In this document: positions 52,723 through 62,330 of the stretch, piece after piece
Numbering within the stretch: position 1 is the first letter of the stretch
How the letters are laid out: each line of letters opens with the position of its first letter
Source of the DNA: Sphingomonas kyeonggiensis
GTDB taxonomy: Bacteria > Pseudomonadota > Alphaproteobacteria > Sphingomonadales > Sphingomonadaceae
NCBI RefSeq assembly: GCF_014196745.1
Contig: NZ_JACIEH010000002.1
Span: 868,383-932,382 of the forward strand
DNA length: 64,000 nucleotides
Direction: 5' to 3'
Made by a program: the position numbers and the translations under genes
Notes under the pieces: model-generated
Database searches by the model: none
Seen by the model: only the letters and a program-made list of their open reading frames with translations
What the model was told of the DNA's origin: nothing

Positions 52723-53925
52723 CTAGCGGCAGCCCTGCTTCAGGATCTGGGGCAGGGCCGTTTTCGCCATGCGGGTATAGCCTGCGTCGTTCGGGTGGAG
52801 ATGGTCGCCGATCTGCTCGGCCAAGCGCATCGTGCCGGACTGGCCCGGTTCGTCCATTGCCTTGTCGAAGTCGATCAGGCCGTCGAAGCGCGCGGCATTG
52901 GCACGGATCCAGGCATTGACCGTCTTGCGGCGCTGCTCGCCAGCCGCATCGGCATAGGCGGCGCCCTGATAGGGCAGTAGCGTGCCGAAGATCACCTTGA
53001 GGCCGCGCGCCTTGGCGCGGACCAGCAGCTGCTCATAGGCGGCGATCAGGCTGGCGGCCGGCGGCTGCCAGTCCTTGCCCGGGTTCTTGACCGTGCCGAT
53101 GTCGTTGATCCCCTCGAGGATCACGACATGGGTGGCGCCCGGCACCGACAGCACGTCGCGATCGAAGCGGGCGAGCGCGCCGGGGCCACGGCCCTGGCTC
53201 AGCAGGCGGTTGCCGCTGATCCCGGCATTGGCGACCGTCCAGCAGCGGCCCTGCGGACTTGCGGGGAGCAGCCTGCCGAGCTGGTCGGGCCAGCTCATCG
53301 CCTTGGACGCACCGGCGCCTTCGGTGATCGAATCTCCGAAGGTAACCAGCACCTTGGTCGCCACGGTGCCCGACAGCTCCAGCGCGCTGACCACGCCCGA
53401 GGCGCGGGCGTGACGGGGGCTGGGGAGGGTGAGTTCGGCAGTGGCGTCGCCGCTGGCGATATCGACCATCTGCGCGTGGGTGGGCGGGGCCACCTCGTCG
53501 GGGAAGTAGAGCGAGACAGCGAGCCGCTCGCCGGCCGCTACCGGATAGGCAAGCGGATCGGAGAGCATAGGCGCGCGGGCGGGGATACGGACATCCCGCG
53601 TACCGCTGAAAGTAAGCGTGCGCAGACTGCCGGGAATCGGCTTGCCCTCGGCATCGAGGCGGAGGATCGAGGCGCCGCCGATGCGCAGCGCCTCGTCGGC
53701 CAGCTCGTTGCTGAGGCGCACCCGCAGCGTCTTGCCGGCAATGCCCGCGCGCAGCTCCTGGCGGACCGTCTCGGCCTCGAACGGGCGGCCGAGCGCCTTG
53801 CCGTCGCGCGTATCGGGTTCATAGCCGATCGGCGGGCCCGACCAGGCGGGCACCCAATGATCGGGACCGGTTGCCGCGCCGGCGAGGAGCAGGGCGGCGA
53901 GCGAGAGCGTCAGCGGCTTGATCAT
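52723..53925 (-). CDS. SGNH/GDSL-family esterase, secreted
   Basis: A 400-residue SGNH hydrolase: signal peptide MIKPLTLSLAALLLAGAATG, then an N-terminal beta domain, block I VTFGDSITEG (catalytic Ser), block III NAGISGNRLL, GINDIG and block V DHLHPND (Asp/His). Family members in glycan loci remove acetyl or other acyl groups from sugars. ATGA overlap with the GH42 gene upstream, so it is co-translated with a beta-galactosidase. An in-frame frame extension to 54189 reads through that gene and is rejected. Confidence 0.9.
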   Translation of the reverse strand: MIKPLTLSLAALLLAGAATGPDHWVPAWSGPPIGYEPDTRDGKALGRPFEAETVRQELRAGIAGKTLRVRLSNELADEALRIGGASILRLDAEGKPIPGSLRTLTFSGTRDVRIPARAPMLSDPLAYPVAAGERLAVSLYFPDEVAPPTHAQMVDIASGDATAELTLPSPRHARASGVVSALELSGTVATKVLVTFGDSITEGAGASKAMSWPDQLGRLLPASPQGRCWTVANAGISGNRLLSQGRGPGALARFDRDVLSVPGATHVVILEGINDIGTVKNPGKDWQPPAASLIAAYEQLLVRAKARGLKVIFGTLLPYQGAAYADAAGEQRRKTVNAWIRANAARFDGLIDFDKAMDEPGQSGTMRLAEQIGDHLHPNDAGYTRMAKTALPQILKQGCR

Positions 53926-55997
53926 TTGGCATCTCCCAGCGTGAACCACGCGATGCCGTGGGCGGCGATCTGGCCATCCGCCCAGTCTCCGCCGGCCGGC
54001 TTCGCGCCGGCGGGGAGGGCGAGGGGATGAGGCTGTTTGCCGTGGTTGATCGCGATCAGCACGCGCTTGCGGCCGCCGGCGCGGACGGCGATCTCGAGAT
54101 CGGGGTCGGCGCCGGGGAGGATCGGCCTCACCTTCGCATCGGCGAGCAGGCTGGTGGCGAGCTGGGCCATCGCCGCCGGATCGAGCCACGCGCCGACATA
54201 GGTGATGCTGCCCTTGCCGACCTTGCGGGTGACGATCGCGGGCTTGCCGTCGAGCCAGCCGCCTTTGTCGGCATAGGTGGCGCGGACCTGCACGCCCTTG
54301 GCCAGGGGCGTGATGTCCTCGGCCCAGATCGTCGCCTTGCCCGCGACCGCACCGGTTACGCCGACGCTCTCGTCCAGCGCATAATATTGGGCGATTTCAG
54401 CGCCGAGCAGGGTGGCCAGCGGTCCCGGCTGCTTCTGCGGCCAGAGCGCATTGGCATCGTCGCGCATGCCAGAGCGCGGACCGAGCACGAGGTTGCCGCC
54501 GCTGCGGACATAGCTCTCCAGCGCCTTCGCTTGCCCCTCGGTCAAGACCATCAAATTGGGTGCGACCACCAGCTTGTAGCGGGCGAGATCGGCTTCGGGG
54601 GCGACGACGTGCACGCCTTGCGCCTGGGTGCGCAGCGGGCGGTAGAAGTCGGTGAACGCCTTGATCGCGTCGAAGTCCTTGTGATGGCGCTGGATATCGA
54701 TCGCCCAGCGGCTGTCGTACGAGAAGAGCATCGCGACATCGGCGCTGGGCGCGGTGTCGGCGAGCAGGGGCGCGGCGGCGACGAGATCGGCGGCGGTGCG
54801 GGCGATCTCGGGCTGGATCGGGTTGGGCTTGCCGTCCTGCCCCAGGACCGCGCCGTGATAGGTTTCCTGCCCGTTGGCGGCGGGGCGCCACTGCCAGTAG
54901 AGCACCGCATCGGCGCCGTGGGCCACGGCCTGCCACGCCATTTCGCGGACCTGGCCGGGGTCGAGCGCGCGGTTGACCGGGGCCCAGTCGACGCGGCCGG
55001 GCTGGGTTTCCATCAGCCAGAAATTGCGCTGCTTGTAGCCGCGGACGAGATCGTGATTGGCGCCGTTCGCCACCCAATCGGGCCGGCCTTCCTGGATGTA
55101 ATTGTCCCAGGAGGCGATATCGAGATCGCGGTGCATCGCATAGTGATCGAAGCCCGCATTCCAGAACATCGTGTTGGTGGTGACGAAGGCGCGGGGATCG
55201 ATCAGCGGGCGGATCGCGCGGACCTGGTTCTGGACATAGTCGGTCCAGGTCGCGGTGGTGAAGTGCTTGAAATCGAGCAGCAGGCCCGGGTTCTGCTGGC
55301 CGGTGGCGCGCAGCGGGACCTGGCCGAAGTCGTTGTAGTGCTGGCTCCAATATTCGGTGGTCCAGCGGCGGTTTAGCTCGTCGATGCTGCCGTAGCGCTT
55401 CTGCAGGAAGGCGTGCCAGGCGGCGACCGATTCGGGATCGAACGAAGGCGGGCCGACTTCATTGTCGATCTGCCAGCCGACCACCGAGGGATCCTTGCCG
55501 TAGCGACGCGCCATCTCGACGGCGATGCGGCGGGAGAAGTCGCGGTAGCGGGCGCTGGCGAAGGAGAAGTGGCGGCGGCCGCCATGGCCGGCGCGGGTGC
55601 CGTTCTCGTCGACGCGCAGTACCTCGGGATATTTCTGGGTGAGCCAGGCGGGCGGGGCGGCGCTGGGGGTGCCGATCACCACCATCATGCCGTGCTTCTT
55701 CGCCGCTGCGATCGCGCGATCGAGCCAGGCGAAATCGAACTTGCCTTCCTCCGGCTCCATCCGGCTCCAGGCGAACTCGCCGACGCGTACCGTGTTGAAT
55801 CCCGTGGCTTTCATCAGCGCGAGATCCGTGTCCCAGCGTGCCTCGGGCCATTGCTCGGGATACCAGGCGACGCCGACCGCGATGGCCGGCTTGTCGGCAA
55901 AGGCGGTGGCGCGGTTGAGGCTGCCTGCCTGTGCCAGCGCGGGGGCGGCGCTGCCCAGTGCTGCTGCCAGCAAAGCCCATCTTGCCCAGCGTGCCAT
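53922..55997 (-). CDS. GH42 beta-galactosidase, secreted
   Basis: A 691-residue GH42 enzyme: signal peptide MARWARWALLAAALGSAAPALAQ (ATG 55997, GGAGG six bases upstream), barrel with VAWYPEQWPEARWDTDLALMK, acid/base Glu180 (QIDNEV) and nucleophile Glu330 (WLMETQPG), then the trimerisation domain (about 410-610) and a C-terminal beta domain. It releases terminal beta-galactose. First gene of a two-gene operon with the GDSL esterase, divergent from the GH106 gene. Confidence 0.93.
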   Translation of the reverse strand: MARWARWALLAAALGSAAPALAQAGSLNRATAFADKPAIAVGVAWYPEQWPEARWDTDLALMKATGFNTVRVGEFAWSRMEPEEGKFDFAWLDRAIAAAKKHGMMVVIGTPSAAPPAWLTQKYPEVLRVDENGTRAGHGGRRHFSFASARYRDFSRRIAVEMARRYGKDPSVVGWQIDNEVGPPSFDPESVAAWHAFLQKRYGSIDELNRRWTTEYWSQHYNDFGQVPLRATGQQNPGLLLDFKHFTTATWTDYVQNQVRAIRPLIDPRAFVTTNTMFWNAGFDHYAMHRDLDIASWDNYIQEGRPDWVANGANHDLVRGYKQRNFWLMETQPGRVDWAPVNRALDPGQVREMAWQAVAHGADAVLYWQWRPAANGQETYHGAVLGQDGKPNPIQPEIARTAADLVAAAPLLADTAPSADVAMLFSYDSRWAIDIQRHHKDFDAIKAFTDFYRPLRTQAQGVHVVAPEADLARYKLVVAPNLMVLTEGQAKALESYVRSGGNLVLGPRSGMRDDANALWPQKQPGPLATLLGAEIAQYYALDESVGVTGAVAGKATIWAEDITPLAKGVQVRATYADKGGWLDGKPAIVTRKVGKGSITYVGAWLDPAAMAQLATSLLADAKVRPILPGADPDLEIAVRAGGRKRVLIAINHGKQPHPLALPAGAKPAGGDWADGQIAAHGIAWFTLGDAK

Positions 55998-56124
55998 CCT
56001 CATCCTCCAGACTGTTCTGTTTGCAAAGGTGATGCCGGGAGAAGATCGGCATGCCAAGCCTATTTATCGTTTTATATGATATTTTAGCCTGCTAGGCTGT
56101 GGCAAAACGATAGTCGGGAGAGGG
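55998..56124. promoter_or_regulatory. divergent promoter GH42 / GH106
   Basis: A 127-bp region with an A/T-rich centre (56063-56085, containing ATATGATAT). Inverted repeats are AGCCT-GCT-AGGCT (56086-56098) and GCCAAGCCTA (56053-56062), which nearly matches TAGGCTGTGGC (56093-56103) in reverse. These are likely operator sites for one of the local regulators. Confidence 0.45.
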
Positions 56125-59100
56125 ATGGACATGGCAGGCATCGGACGGTGGCTGGCGGGGTGTGCGCTGGTGATTCCGGCGGCGGGGGCGATGGCGCAGG
56201 AGGCGCCGGCTCCGGACGCGGCGGCGCAGGGCAAGCCGAGCCCCGAGGCGTTTCGCGATCCGCCGGCCGAGGTGCGGCCCGGCACCTTCTACCACTGGAT
56301 GAACGGCAACGTATCAGCAGACGGTCTGGACGCGGATCTTGGCGCGATGCGGGAAATCGGCATCGGCAGCGTGATGGCGTTCGACGGGAGTAGCGACGTG
56401 CCCAAGGGGCCGGTTGACTATCTCAGTCCAGACTGGTTGCGGCTGATGACGCACATGATGGCGAAAGCCGACCAGCTGGGCATGAAAGTGGGGCTGCACA
56501 ATGCGCCGGGCTGGTCGTCCTCGGGCGGCCCTTGGATCACCCCCGAGCGATCGATGCAGCAGCTCGTCTGGACCGAGGCGACCGTGGCGGGCGGCAAGCC
56601 GGTCGCGGTGAAGCTGGCGCAACCCTATACGAAGCTTGGCTATTATCGTGACGCGGCGCTGATTGCCTTCCCGGCGAGCGCGGGGGACGACAGCGTGTAT
56701 CGCGACGCGGTCGCCGAGATGCGGACGGCGAGTGCGGTCGCCCCGACGCTGCTGACCGACCGGGACTTGAACACTGGCACGAATGCAACCCCCGACGCGC
56801 CGCTGATCATAAGGATGAAGTCGCCCTTCACCGCGCAGGCAGTGACTTTGTACAGCGACGCGCATGCCGGGCCGTTCAGTGCAAACATCGAAGCCTCCAG
56901 CGATGGCAAGAGCTGGACGCGGATCGGCCAGGTCAGCGCGCCGGCGCAGCATGAGCGCGGGATCGAGGCGCCGGGCACGATCAACTTCGCGCCCGTCACT
57001 GCGAGCTGGTTCCGCGTCACGCCCAAGGGCAAGCTGAAGCTTACCGAGGCGCTGTTCCACGCGACGCCGCGGATCGATGGCTGGGATTTGAAGGGCGAAC
57101 ATCTGTTCCGCGCCTCGCCCGCAGTCGAGCCGCACCCGAGCGATCTGCGCAAGGCCGATGCGATCGACCCCGCGAAGGTGATCGACCTGAGCGGCAAGCT
57201 CGACGCGAGCGGTACGCTGCGCTGGACGCCGCCGGCGGGGCGCTGGACGGTGCTGCGGCTGGGGCACACCAGCACCGCGCATCTGAACGTCGCGGCATCC
57301 GATGCCGGGCGGGGGCTTGAGGTCGACAAGCTCGATCCCGATGCGGTGGACTTCCAGTTCCAGAGCAGCGTCGGCAAGCTGGCCGAGGCGTCGGGCGGCT
57401 ATCTCGGCAAGACTTTCAACATGATGATGATCGACAGCTATGAGGCCGGGCTGCAGAACTGGACGGCGAAGCTGCCGCAGTTCTTCGCGAAGCAGAAGGG
57501 CTATGCGATCACGCCTTGGTTGCCGGCGCTGACCGGGCGGATCGTCGGCGATGTCGACCAGTCCGACCGCTTCCTGTTCGACTTCCGCGATACGCTCTCG
57601 GACCTGATGGCGGACAATTATTATGGCCGGATGCAGAGCCACGCGAACGCGATCGGCCTGCATTTCTATGCCGAGCCGTACGGGCCCGGCGCGTTCGATA
57701 CGCTGCAGGTTTCGGGGCGGACCGAAGTGCCGAGCAGCGAATTCTGGACGCGCACGCCCTGGACCGACAACCGATCGATGAAGATGGTGACGTCGGCCGC
57801 CCATGTGTACGGCAAGCCGGTGATCGCGGCGGAGAGCTTCACCGGCGAGGCGCAGACCAGCCGCTGGCAGGACTATCCCTATGCGATGAAGGCGCTGGGC
57901 GACCAGATGTTCGCGCTGGGGCTCAACCAGATCATCTTCCACCGCTATGCGCACCAGCCCAATCCCAAGGCAGCGCCGGGAATGGTGATGGGGCCTTGGG
58001 GGATCAACCTCGACCGATCGAATACCTGGTTCGCGCAGGCGAAGCCGTGGATGCAGTATCTGGCGCGCAGCCAGTATCTGTTGCGGCAGGGCATCTATGT
58101 CGCGGACGTGCTGTTCTTCACGGGGGAGGAGACGCCCTATCAGGCCGAATATGCGCGGCCCGATGTGTCGCCGGACAGCAACCCGAAGATCGGGCAATAT
58201 TTCGAGCCGCATATCCCGCCGGGCTATCAATATGACCTGGTCAATGCCGAGGTGCTGCTGACCCGGGCGAGCGTGAAGAACGGGCGGATCGTACTGGCGA
58301 ACGGGGCGGAGTATCGGCTGCTGGTGCTGCCCGCGACGCTTTCGAGCATGACGCCGCAGCTGGCGAGCAAGCTGCATGCATTGGTGGAGCAGGGCGCAGT
58401 GATCCTCGGGCCGCGGCCGGTCCATTCGATGACGATGACGGGAGACGAGGATTTCCGCGCGGCGACCGAGGCGCTTTGGGGTGCAGGAGATGCGCCGCGC
58501 AAGGTCGGCGCGGGGATGGTCTTCCCCAAGGGCAGCGTGCTGGAGGCGATGGACGCGCTCAAGGTCGGGCCCGATGCGCGGTGCGACACGCGGACGCCCG
58601 ACGGGCAGGTGGTGTGGCTGCACCGCAAGCTGGCGGGCAGCGACATGTATTTCGTCGCCAATCGCCAGCGCCGCGCCGAGACGGTGACGTGCAGCTTCCG
58701 CGTCGGCGGTGCCGCGCCGTCGCTCTGGGATTCCGAGACGGGGACGGTGTCGCGCCCGGTGCTGTTCGCCAGCGATGCGGCGGAGACGAAGGTGACGTTC
58801 GACCTGTCGCCGGCGGGATCGACCTTCGTGATGCTCGATCCCGACAAGGGAGAGAAGCGCACCGGCTGGATCGCGCGCGACGGCAAGCGGGTGGCGGAGC
58901 TTGATGCGCCGGTTGCGGTGCGGGCCGCGGCGCCCGAGGGCAGCTTCACCTTGTCGCTCTGGGCCAAGCCGGACATCGATTTGCGCGTGCTGCCCGACGA
59001 GAAGACCGAGGGGCGGATCAACGAGACGGGCAAGAACTATCTGATCAACGCGCGCTCGGGGCGCGACCTGCACGGCGAGGGCAGTGCGATCGCCGGGCTG

Positions 59101-60189
59101 GCGATCGGCCGCAATGGCGCGATGGTGATCGAGCGGGCGAGCCCGGACAGCGTGCCGGCGGTGCTGGTGAGCCGCACGCCGGTCTCGGGCTGGACGCATG
59201 TTGCGCTGGTCTATGACCAGGGGACGCCGAGCCTGTACCTGAACGGCAAGCTGGTGCGGACCGGGCTGCGCAGCGGGCGGCGGGTGTTCGCCGGCGGCAG
59301 CGATGCGCCGCAGCCGCTGGGCGTGAGCTATTTCTTCGAGGGCAATTCGACGCCGCTCAAGACAGTGGCGCGGGCACTCAGCGCGGACGAGATCGCCGCC
59401 GAAGCGGCGGGTGCGCCGCCGGTGGCGCCGATCGCGGCAACGCCGGTGACGGTGGAACGCGACGAGGCGGGCGGGCTGCACGGGCTCGCCTGGGCGAGCG
59501 GGCGCTATACGCTGGAGGGTGGCGGCGGCTTCACCGCCAAGGTGCCCGAGCCGGTGACGGTGGCGGGGCCATGGACGGTGCGCTTCCAGCCCGGGCGCGG
59601 GGCGCCGGAAAGCGTGGTGCTGCCCAGGCTGGAATCGCTCAGCCATCATGCCGATGACGGGGTGCGGCACTTCTCGGGCACTGCGACCTATCAGCGCAAC
59701 ATCGACGTGCCGGCGAGCGCGCTGGGCAAGGGGCGGCGGGTGTATCTCGATCTGGGCCGGGTCGAAGTGCTGTCGGGCGTGACCGTCAATGGGAAGGACC
59801 TCGGCGTGGTGTGGAAGGAGCCCTACCGCGTCGACATCACCGATGTGGTGAAGCCGGGGGCAAACAGGGTCTCGCTCGCCGTGACCAATCTCTGGGCCAA
59901 CCGGATGATCGCCGATGCGGCGCTGCCCGAGGAGGGCCAGTTCGTCGATGCCGAATGGCAGGTCGGCGAGAAGCTGGCGGCGGACGGCAGGAAGGTGCCG
60001 GTGATGGCGCGCAAGATCACCGCGCTGCCCGACTGGTACAAGGCCGGCGAGGCCAAACCGGCGGGCGGGCGGGTGAGTTTCACGCCCTGGACCTTCTATT
60101 CGGCGGACGAGCCGCTGCTCGATTCCGGGCTGCTCGGGCCGGTGCGGCTGGTGTTCGCGCAGGAAGTCTCGGTGAAGCGGGAGCGCTAG
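56125..60189 (+). CDS. GH106 alpha-L-rhamnosidase, secreted
   Basis: A 1354-residue protein, the largest in the window. After the signal peptide (ends near GAMAQ) the GH106 catalytic part begins with RPGTFYHWMNGNVSADGLDADLGAM and continues through GLHNAPGWSSSGGPWI, FHRYAHQPN and the C-terminal part of the barrel near residue 700. At about 935-1085 there is a LamG/concanavalin-like domain (SFTLSLWAKPD, WTHVALVYDQG). At about 1145-1290 comes a GH2-type jelly roll (YLDLGRVEVLSGVTVNGKDLG). It should cleave alpha-L-rhamnosyl linkages of pectic or plant glycosides. Three bases separate it from the next gene. Confidence 0.9.
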   Translation: MDMAGIGRWLAGCALVIPAAGAMAQEAPAPDAAAQGKPSPEAFRDPPAEVRPGTFYHWMNGNVSADGLDADLGAMREIGIGSVMAFDGSSDVPKGPVDYLSPDWLRLMTHMMAKADQLGMKVGLHNAPGWSSSGGPWITPERSMQQLVWTEATVAGGKPVAVKLAQPYTKLGYYRDAALIAFPASAGDDSVYRDAVAEMRTASAVAPTLLTDRDLNTGTNATPDAPLIIRMKSPFTAQAVTLYSDAHAGPFSANIEASSDGKSWTRIGQVSAPAQHERGIEAPGTINFAPVTASWFRVTPKGKLKLTEALFHATPRIDGWDLKGEHLFRASPAVEPHPSDLRKADAIDPAKVIDLSGKLDASGTLRWTPPAGRWTVLRLGHTSTAHLNVAASDAGRGLEVDKLDPDAVDFQFQSSVGKLAEASGGYLGKTFNMMMIDSYEAGLQNWTAKLPQFFAKQKGYAITPWLPALTGRIVGDVDQSDRFLFDFRDTLSDLMADNYYGRMQSHANAIGLHFYAEPYGPGAFDTLQVSGRTEVPSSEFWTRTPWTDNRSMKMVTSAAHVYGKPVIAAESFTGEAQTSRWQDYPYAMKALGDQMFALGLNQIIFHRYAHQPNPKAAPGMVMGPWGINLDRSNTWFAQAKPWMQYLARSQYLLRQGIYVADVLFFTGEETPYQAEYARPDVSPDSNPKIGQYFEPHIPPGYQYDLVNAEVLLTRASVKNGRIVLANGAEYRLLVLPATLSSMTPQLASKLHALVEQGAVILGPRPVHSMTMTGDEDFRAATEALWGAGDAPRKVGAGMVFPKGSVLEAMDALKVGPDARCDTRTPDGQVVWLHRKLAGSDMYFVANRQRRAETVTCSFRVGGAAPSLWDSETGTVSRPVLFASDAAETKVTFDLSPAGSTFVMLDPDKGEKRTGWIARDGKRVAELDAPVAVRAAAPEGSFTLSLWAKPDIDLRVLPDEKTEGRINETGKNYLINARSGRDLHGEGSAIAGLAIGRNGAMVIERASPDSVPAVLVSRTPVSGWTHVALVYDQGTPSLYLNGKLVRTGLRSGRRVFAGGSDAPQPLGVSYFFEGNSTPLKTVARALSADEIAAEAAGAPPVAPIAATPVTVERDEAGGLHGLAWASGRYTLEGGGGFTAKVPEPVTVAGPWTVRFQPGRGAPESVVLPRLESLSHHADDGVRHFSGTATYQRNIDVPASALGKGRRVYLDLGRVEVLSGVTVNGKDLGVVWKEPYRVDITDVVKPGANRVSLAVTNLWANRMIADAALPEEGQFVDAEWQVGEKLAADGRKVPVMARKITALPDWYKAGEAKPAGGRVSFTPWTFYSADEPLLDSGLLGPVRLVFAQEVSVKRER

Positions 60190-60192
60190 GCG

Positions 60193-61224
60193 ATGCACTA
60201 TGCTCTGCTCGGCAATAGCGGGCTGGTCGTCTCGCGGCTGGCGTTCGGGGCGCTGACGCTGACCCGGGACGATCCGATGCAGGGCCTTGCCAAGGTGCGC
60301 GGGGCGGATGCCGATGCGCTGGTCGGCCAGGCGCTCGATGCCGGGATCAACTTCTTCGACACCGCCGACATCTATGCGGGCGGCCAGTCCGAGGAAGTGC
60401 TCGGCAAGGCGCTGGCGCCGCACCGCGACGGGGTGGTGATCGCGACCAAGGTGATGGGGCGGATGGGCACGCCGCTGGTCCAGGCGGGGCTTACGAAAAG
60501 GCACATCGCCTGGGCGATCGACCAGAGTTTGCGCCGGCTGGGGACGGACTGGGTCGATGTCTATATCGCACACAACGAGGATGCGCGGACGCCGCTGGAG
60601 GAGACGCTGGAGGCGCTCGACGGGGTCGTCCGCGCGGGCAAGGCGCGCTATCTCGGCTTCTCCAACTGGTCGGCTTGGAAGGTCGCTGCCGCGCTCGAGC
60701 TGCAGCGGGCCAATGGCTGGGCGCAGTTCACCCATGGGCAAATGTATTACTCGCTGCTCGGCCGCGACATCGAGCGCGACCTGATGATGATGCGGGGGCG
60801 CTACGGGATCGGGGTGACGGCATGGAGCCCGCTCGCGGGTGGCTTCCTGTCGGGCAAATATGACCGCAATCGGCCGGGGGCGGAGGGCGATCGGCTGGCG
60901 GCGACGGGGTATATGCCGTTCGACCGGGAGCTGGGCTTTGCGCTGCTGGATGCGTTGCGGGAGATCGCGGGCGAGCTGGAGGCGAGCGTGGCGCAGGTGT
61001 CGCTGGCCTGGCTGCTCGCCAAGTCGGTGGACAGCGTGATCCTGGGGGCGTCGCGGCCGGAGCAGCTGGCCGACAATCTGGGGGCGGCGGCGCTGATGCT
61101 GCCCGATGATGTGGTGGCGCGGCTCGATGCGCTGACCGCGCCGGCGGAGCTCTATCCGCACTGGCACTGGCGCAATGCCGCGGATGGGCCGCTGGAGGCG
61201 GCGCTTTCCGGGCATGGGAGATAG
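60193..61224 (+). CDS. aldo/keto reductase
   Basis: A 343-residue NADP-dependent aldo/keto reductase of the voltage-gated-channel-beta/YghZ-like type: FGALTLT, NFFDTADIYAGGQSE (Asp, Tyr), ATKVMG (Lys), YIAHNED (His) and GASRPEQLADNLGA for the cofactor phosphate. It starts three bases after the rhamnosidase, so it is co-translated and may oxidise or reduce the released sugar. It is distinct from the L-fucose dehydrogenase at 19881. A role as L-rhamnose dehydrogenase is possible but unproven. Confidence 0.85.
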   Translation: MHYALLGNSGLVVSRLAFGALTLTRDDPMQGLAKVRGADADALVGQALDAGINFFDTADIYAGGQSEEVLGKALAPHRDGVVIATKVMGRMGTPLVQAGLTKRHIAWAIDQSLRRLGTDWVDVYIAHNEDARTPLEETLEALDGVVRAGKARYLGFSNWSAWKVAAALELQRANGWAQFTHGQMYYSLLGRDIERDLMMMRGRYGIGVTAWSPLAGGFLSGKYDRNRPGAEGDRLAATGYMPFDRELGFALLDALREIAGELEASVAQVSLAWLLAKSVDSVILGASRPEQLADNLGAAALMLPDDVVARLDALTAPAELYPHWHWRNAADGPLEAALSGHGR

Positions 61225-61256
61225 CACCGGAACCGCGACGAGGGGCTGGCCACAAA

Positions 61257-61272
61257 TACTATTATAACTGTA
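61257..61272. promoter_or_regulatory. operator candidate at the FadR-type GntR gene
   Basis: TACTATTATAACTGTA is an imperfect palindrome (TACNNTTATAANNGTA) ending 10 bp before the TTG start and touching the ribosome site. A similar site lies at 62256-62274. Autoregulation is likely. Confidence 0.45.
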
Positions 61273-61282
61273 AGGAAGTGGA

Positions 61283-62077
61283 TTGGCTGGCTATTCCAGC
61301 CTCCCGGAGAAACTCGAAATGCTGGCCCGCCCGAACTTCAGCCGTTTTGCAGAGACAGCGCTGTCGAGCCACGACCAGGTGGCGCGGACGCTGGGCGGCG
61401 AGATCCTCGCGGGCGTCTATCCGCCCGGCGGCAAGCTCCCGTCGGAGGCGGACATGCTCGCCCGTTTCGGCGTGTCGCGCACCGTGCTGCGCGAGGCGTT
61501 CAAGACGCTGACCGCCAAGGGGCTGATCGTGTCGCGCACCCGGGTGGGGACCACCGTGCTCGACAGCGCGCACTGGAATTTCTTCGATGCCGATGTGCTG
61601 ACCTGGAAGGTTGCGCAGGGCTTCGACATGGCGTTCGTGCGCGATCTCGCCGCGATCCGGCTGGCGATCGAGCCGGCGGCAGCGGAGGCGGCGGCCGAGC
61701 AGGCGACCGAGGAGGACATCGCCCGGATGCGCGACTGCGTGGCGCGGATGGGGGATGCGCCGGGGGATGCGGGCGAGTTCGCGACGGCCGACCTCGAATT
61801 CCACAAGGCAGTTGGGCAGGCATCGGGCAATGTGCTGATGCGCTCGCTTTCGGCGGTGATCGAGACCGCGCTGCTCGCCTCGTTCCGGATGAGCTCGCCG
61901 GTGCGCGAGGCGGAAGTGCACGAGGAGAGCGTTGCCGGGCACAGCCGGATCGTCGACGCGATCGAGGCGCGCGACGGCGCGGGCGCGGCGCAGGCGATGC
62001 GGGACATCATCGGACACGGCTTTGCCCGGCTGGAGCGGGCGGGGACTGGCGGGACGAAGAAGAAGCGCAAGGATTGA
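61283..62077 (+). CDS. GntR/FadR-family regulator
   Basis: A 264-residue regulator of the FadR/FCD subfamily: winged helix at about 30-100 (LPSEADMLARFGVSRTVLREAFKTL), all-helical FCD domain with metal-binding Asp/His positions (ADLEFHKAV, HSRIVDAI). Such proteins sense sugar acids or organic acids. TTG start at 61283, AAGGA site upstream; basic tail KKKRKD. It is the only regulator inside the 46-64 kb glycosidase block, so it is the prime candidate for binding the A/T-rich operators there. Confidence 0.87.
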   Translation: MAGYSSLPEKLEMLARPNFSRFAETALSSHDQVARTLGGEILAGVYPPGGKLPSEADMLARFGVSRTVLREAFKTLTAKGLIVSRTRVGTTVLDSAHWNFFDADVLTWKVAQGFDMAFVRDLAAIRLAIEPAAAEAAAEQATEEDIARMRDCVARMGDAPGDAGEFATADLEFHKAVGQASGNVLMRSLSAVIETALLASFRMSSPVREAEVHEESVAGHSRIVDAIEARDGAGAAQAMRDIIGHGFARLERAGTGGTKKKRKD

Positions 62078-62083
62078 GGCTTC

Positions 62084-62217
62084 AATCCTCCCCCGGAGGG
62101 GGAGGGGGACCGCTGGCGCAGCCAGTGGTGGAGGGGTAGCGCGCCTCAAGCTGTATCGCTGGTGGAGAATACCCCTCCACCAGCTTCGCTGGTCCCCCTC
62201 CCCCTCCGGGGGAGGAT
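62084..62217. repeat. palindromic repeat element, intergenic copy
   Basis: Same outer arms as the element at 40325-40461 (left arm 62084-62111, right arm 62191-62217) with a partly different centre that also contains GGTGGAGGGGTA-like inner arms. It starts seven bases after the GntR stop and could act as a transcription end. Confidence 0.88.
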
Positions 62218-62255
62218 AAAGCATTACAAAGTTTGTCCGGTCTTGCGCCGTTGAT

Positions 62256-62274
62256 TAGTATTATTATAAGCCTA
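62256..62274. promoter_or_regulatory. operator candidate upstream of the GH127-like gene
   Basis: TAGTATTATTATAAGCCTA is an imperfect palindrome (TAGNNTTAT-N-ATAANNCTA), 56 bp before the ATG. It shares TATTATAA with the site at 61257, pointing to the neighbouring FadR-type regulator. Confidence 0.45.
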
Positions 62275-62330
62275 GCGATAACGGTCGGCACGCTGCGGAG
62301 CAGTGGCCGATTCCATGTGAGAGGATCGCT

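Noticed and set aside
56314..61227. A 1637-codon open frame on the minus strand opposite the GH106 and aldo/keto reductase genes
   Set aside because: Its translation is Arg/His/Pro/Gln-rich with no domain, while the plus strand encodes clear GH106 and AKR proteins. In GC-rich DNA the antisense frame of a real gene is often open.
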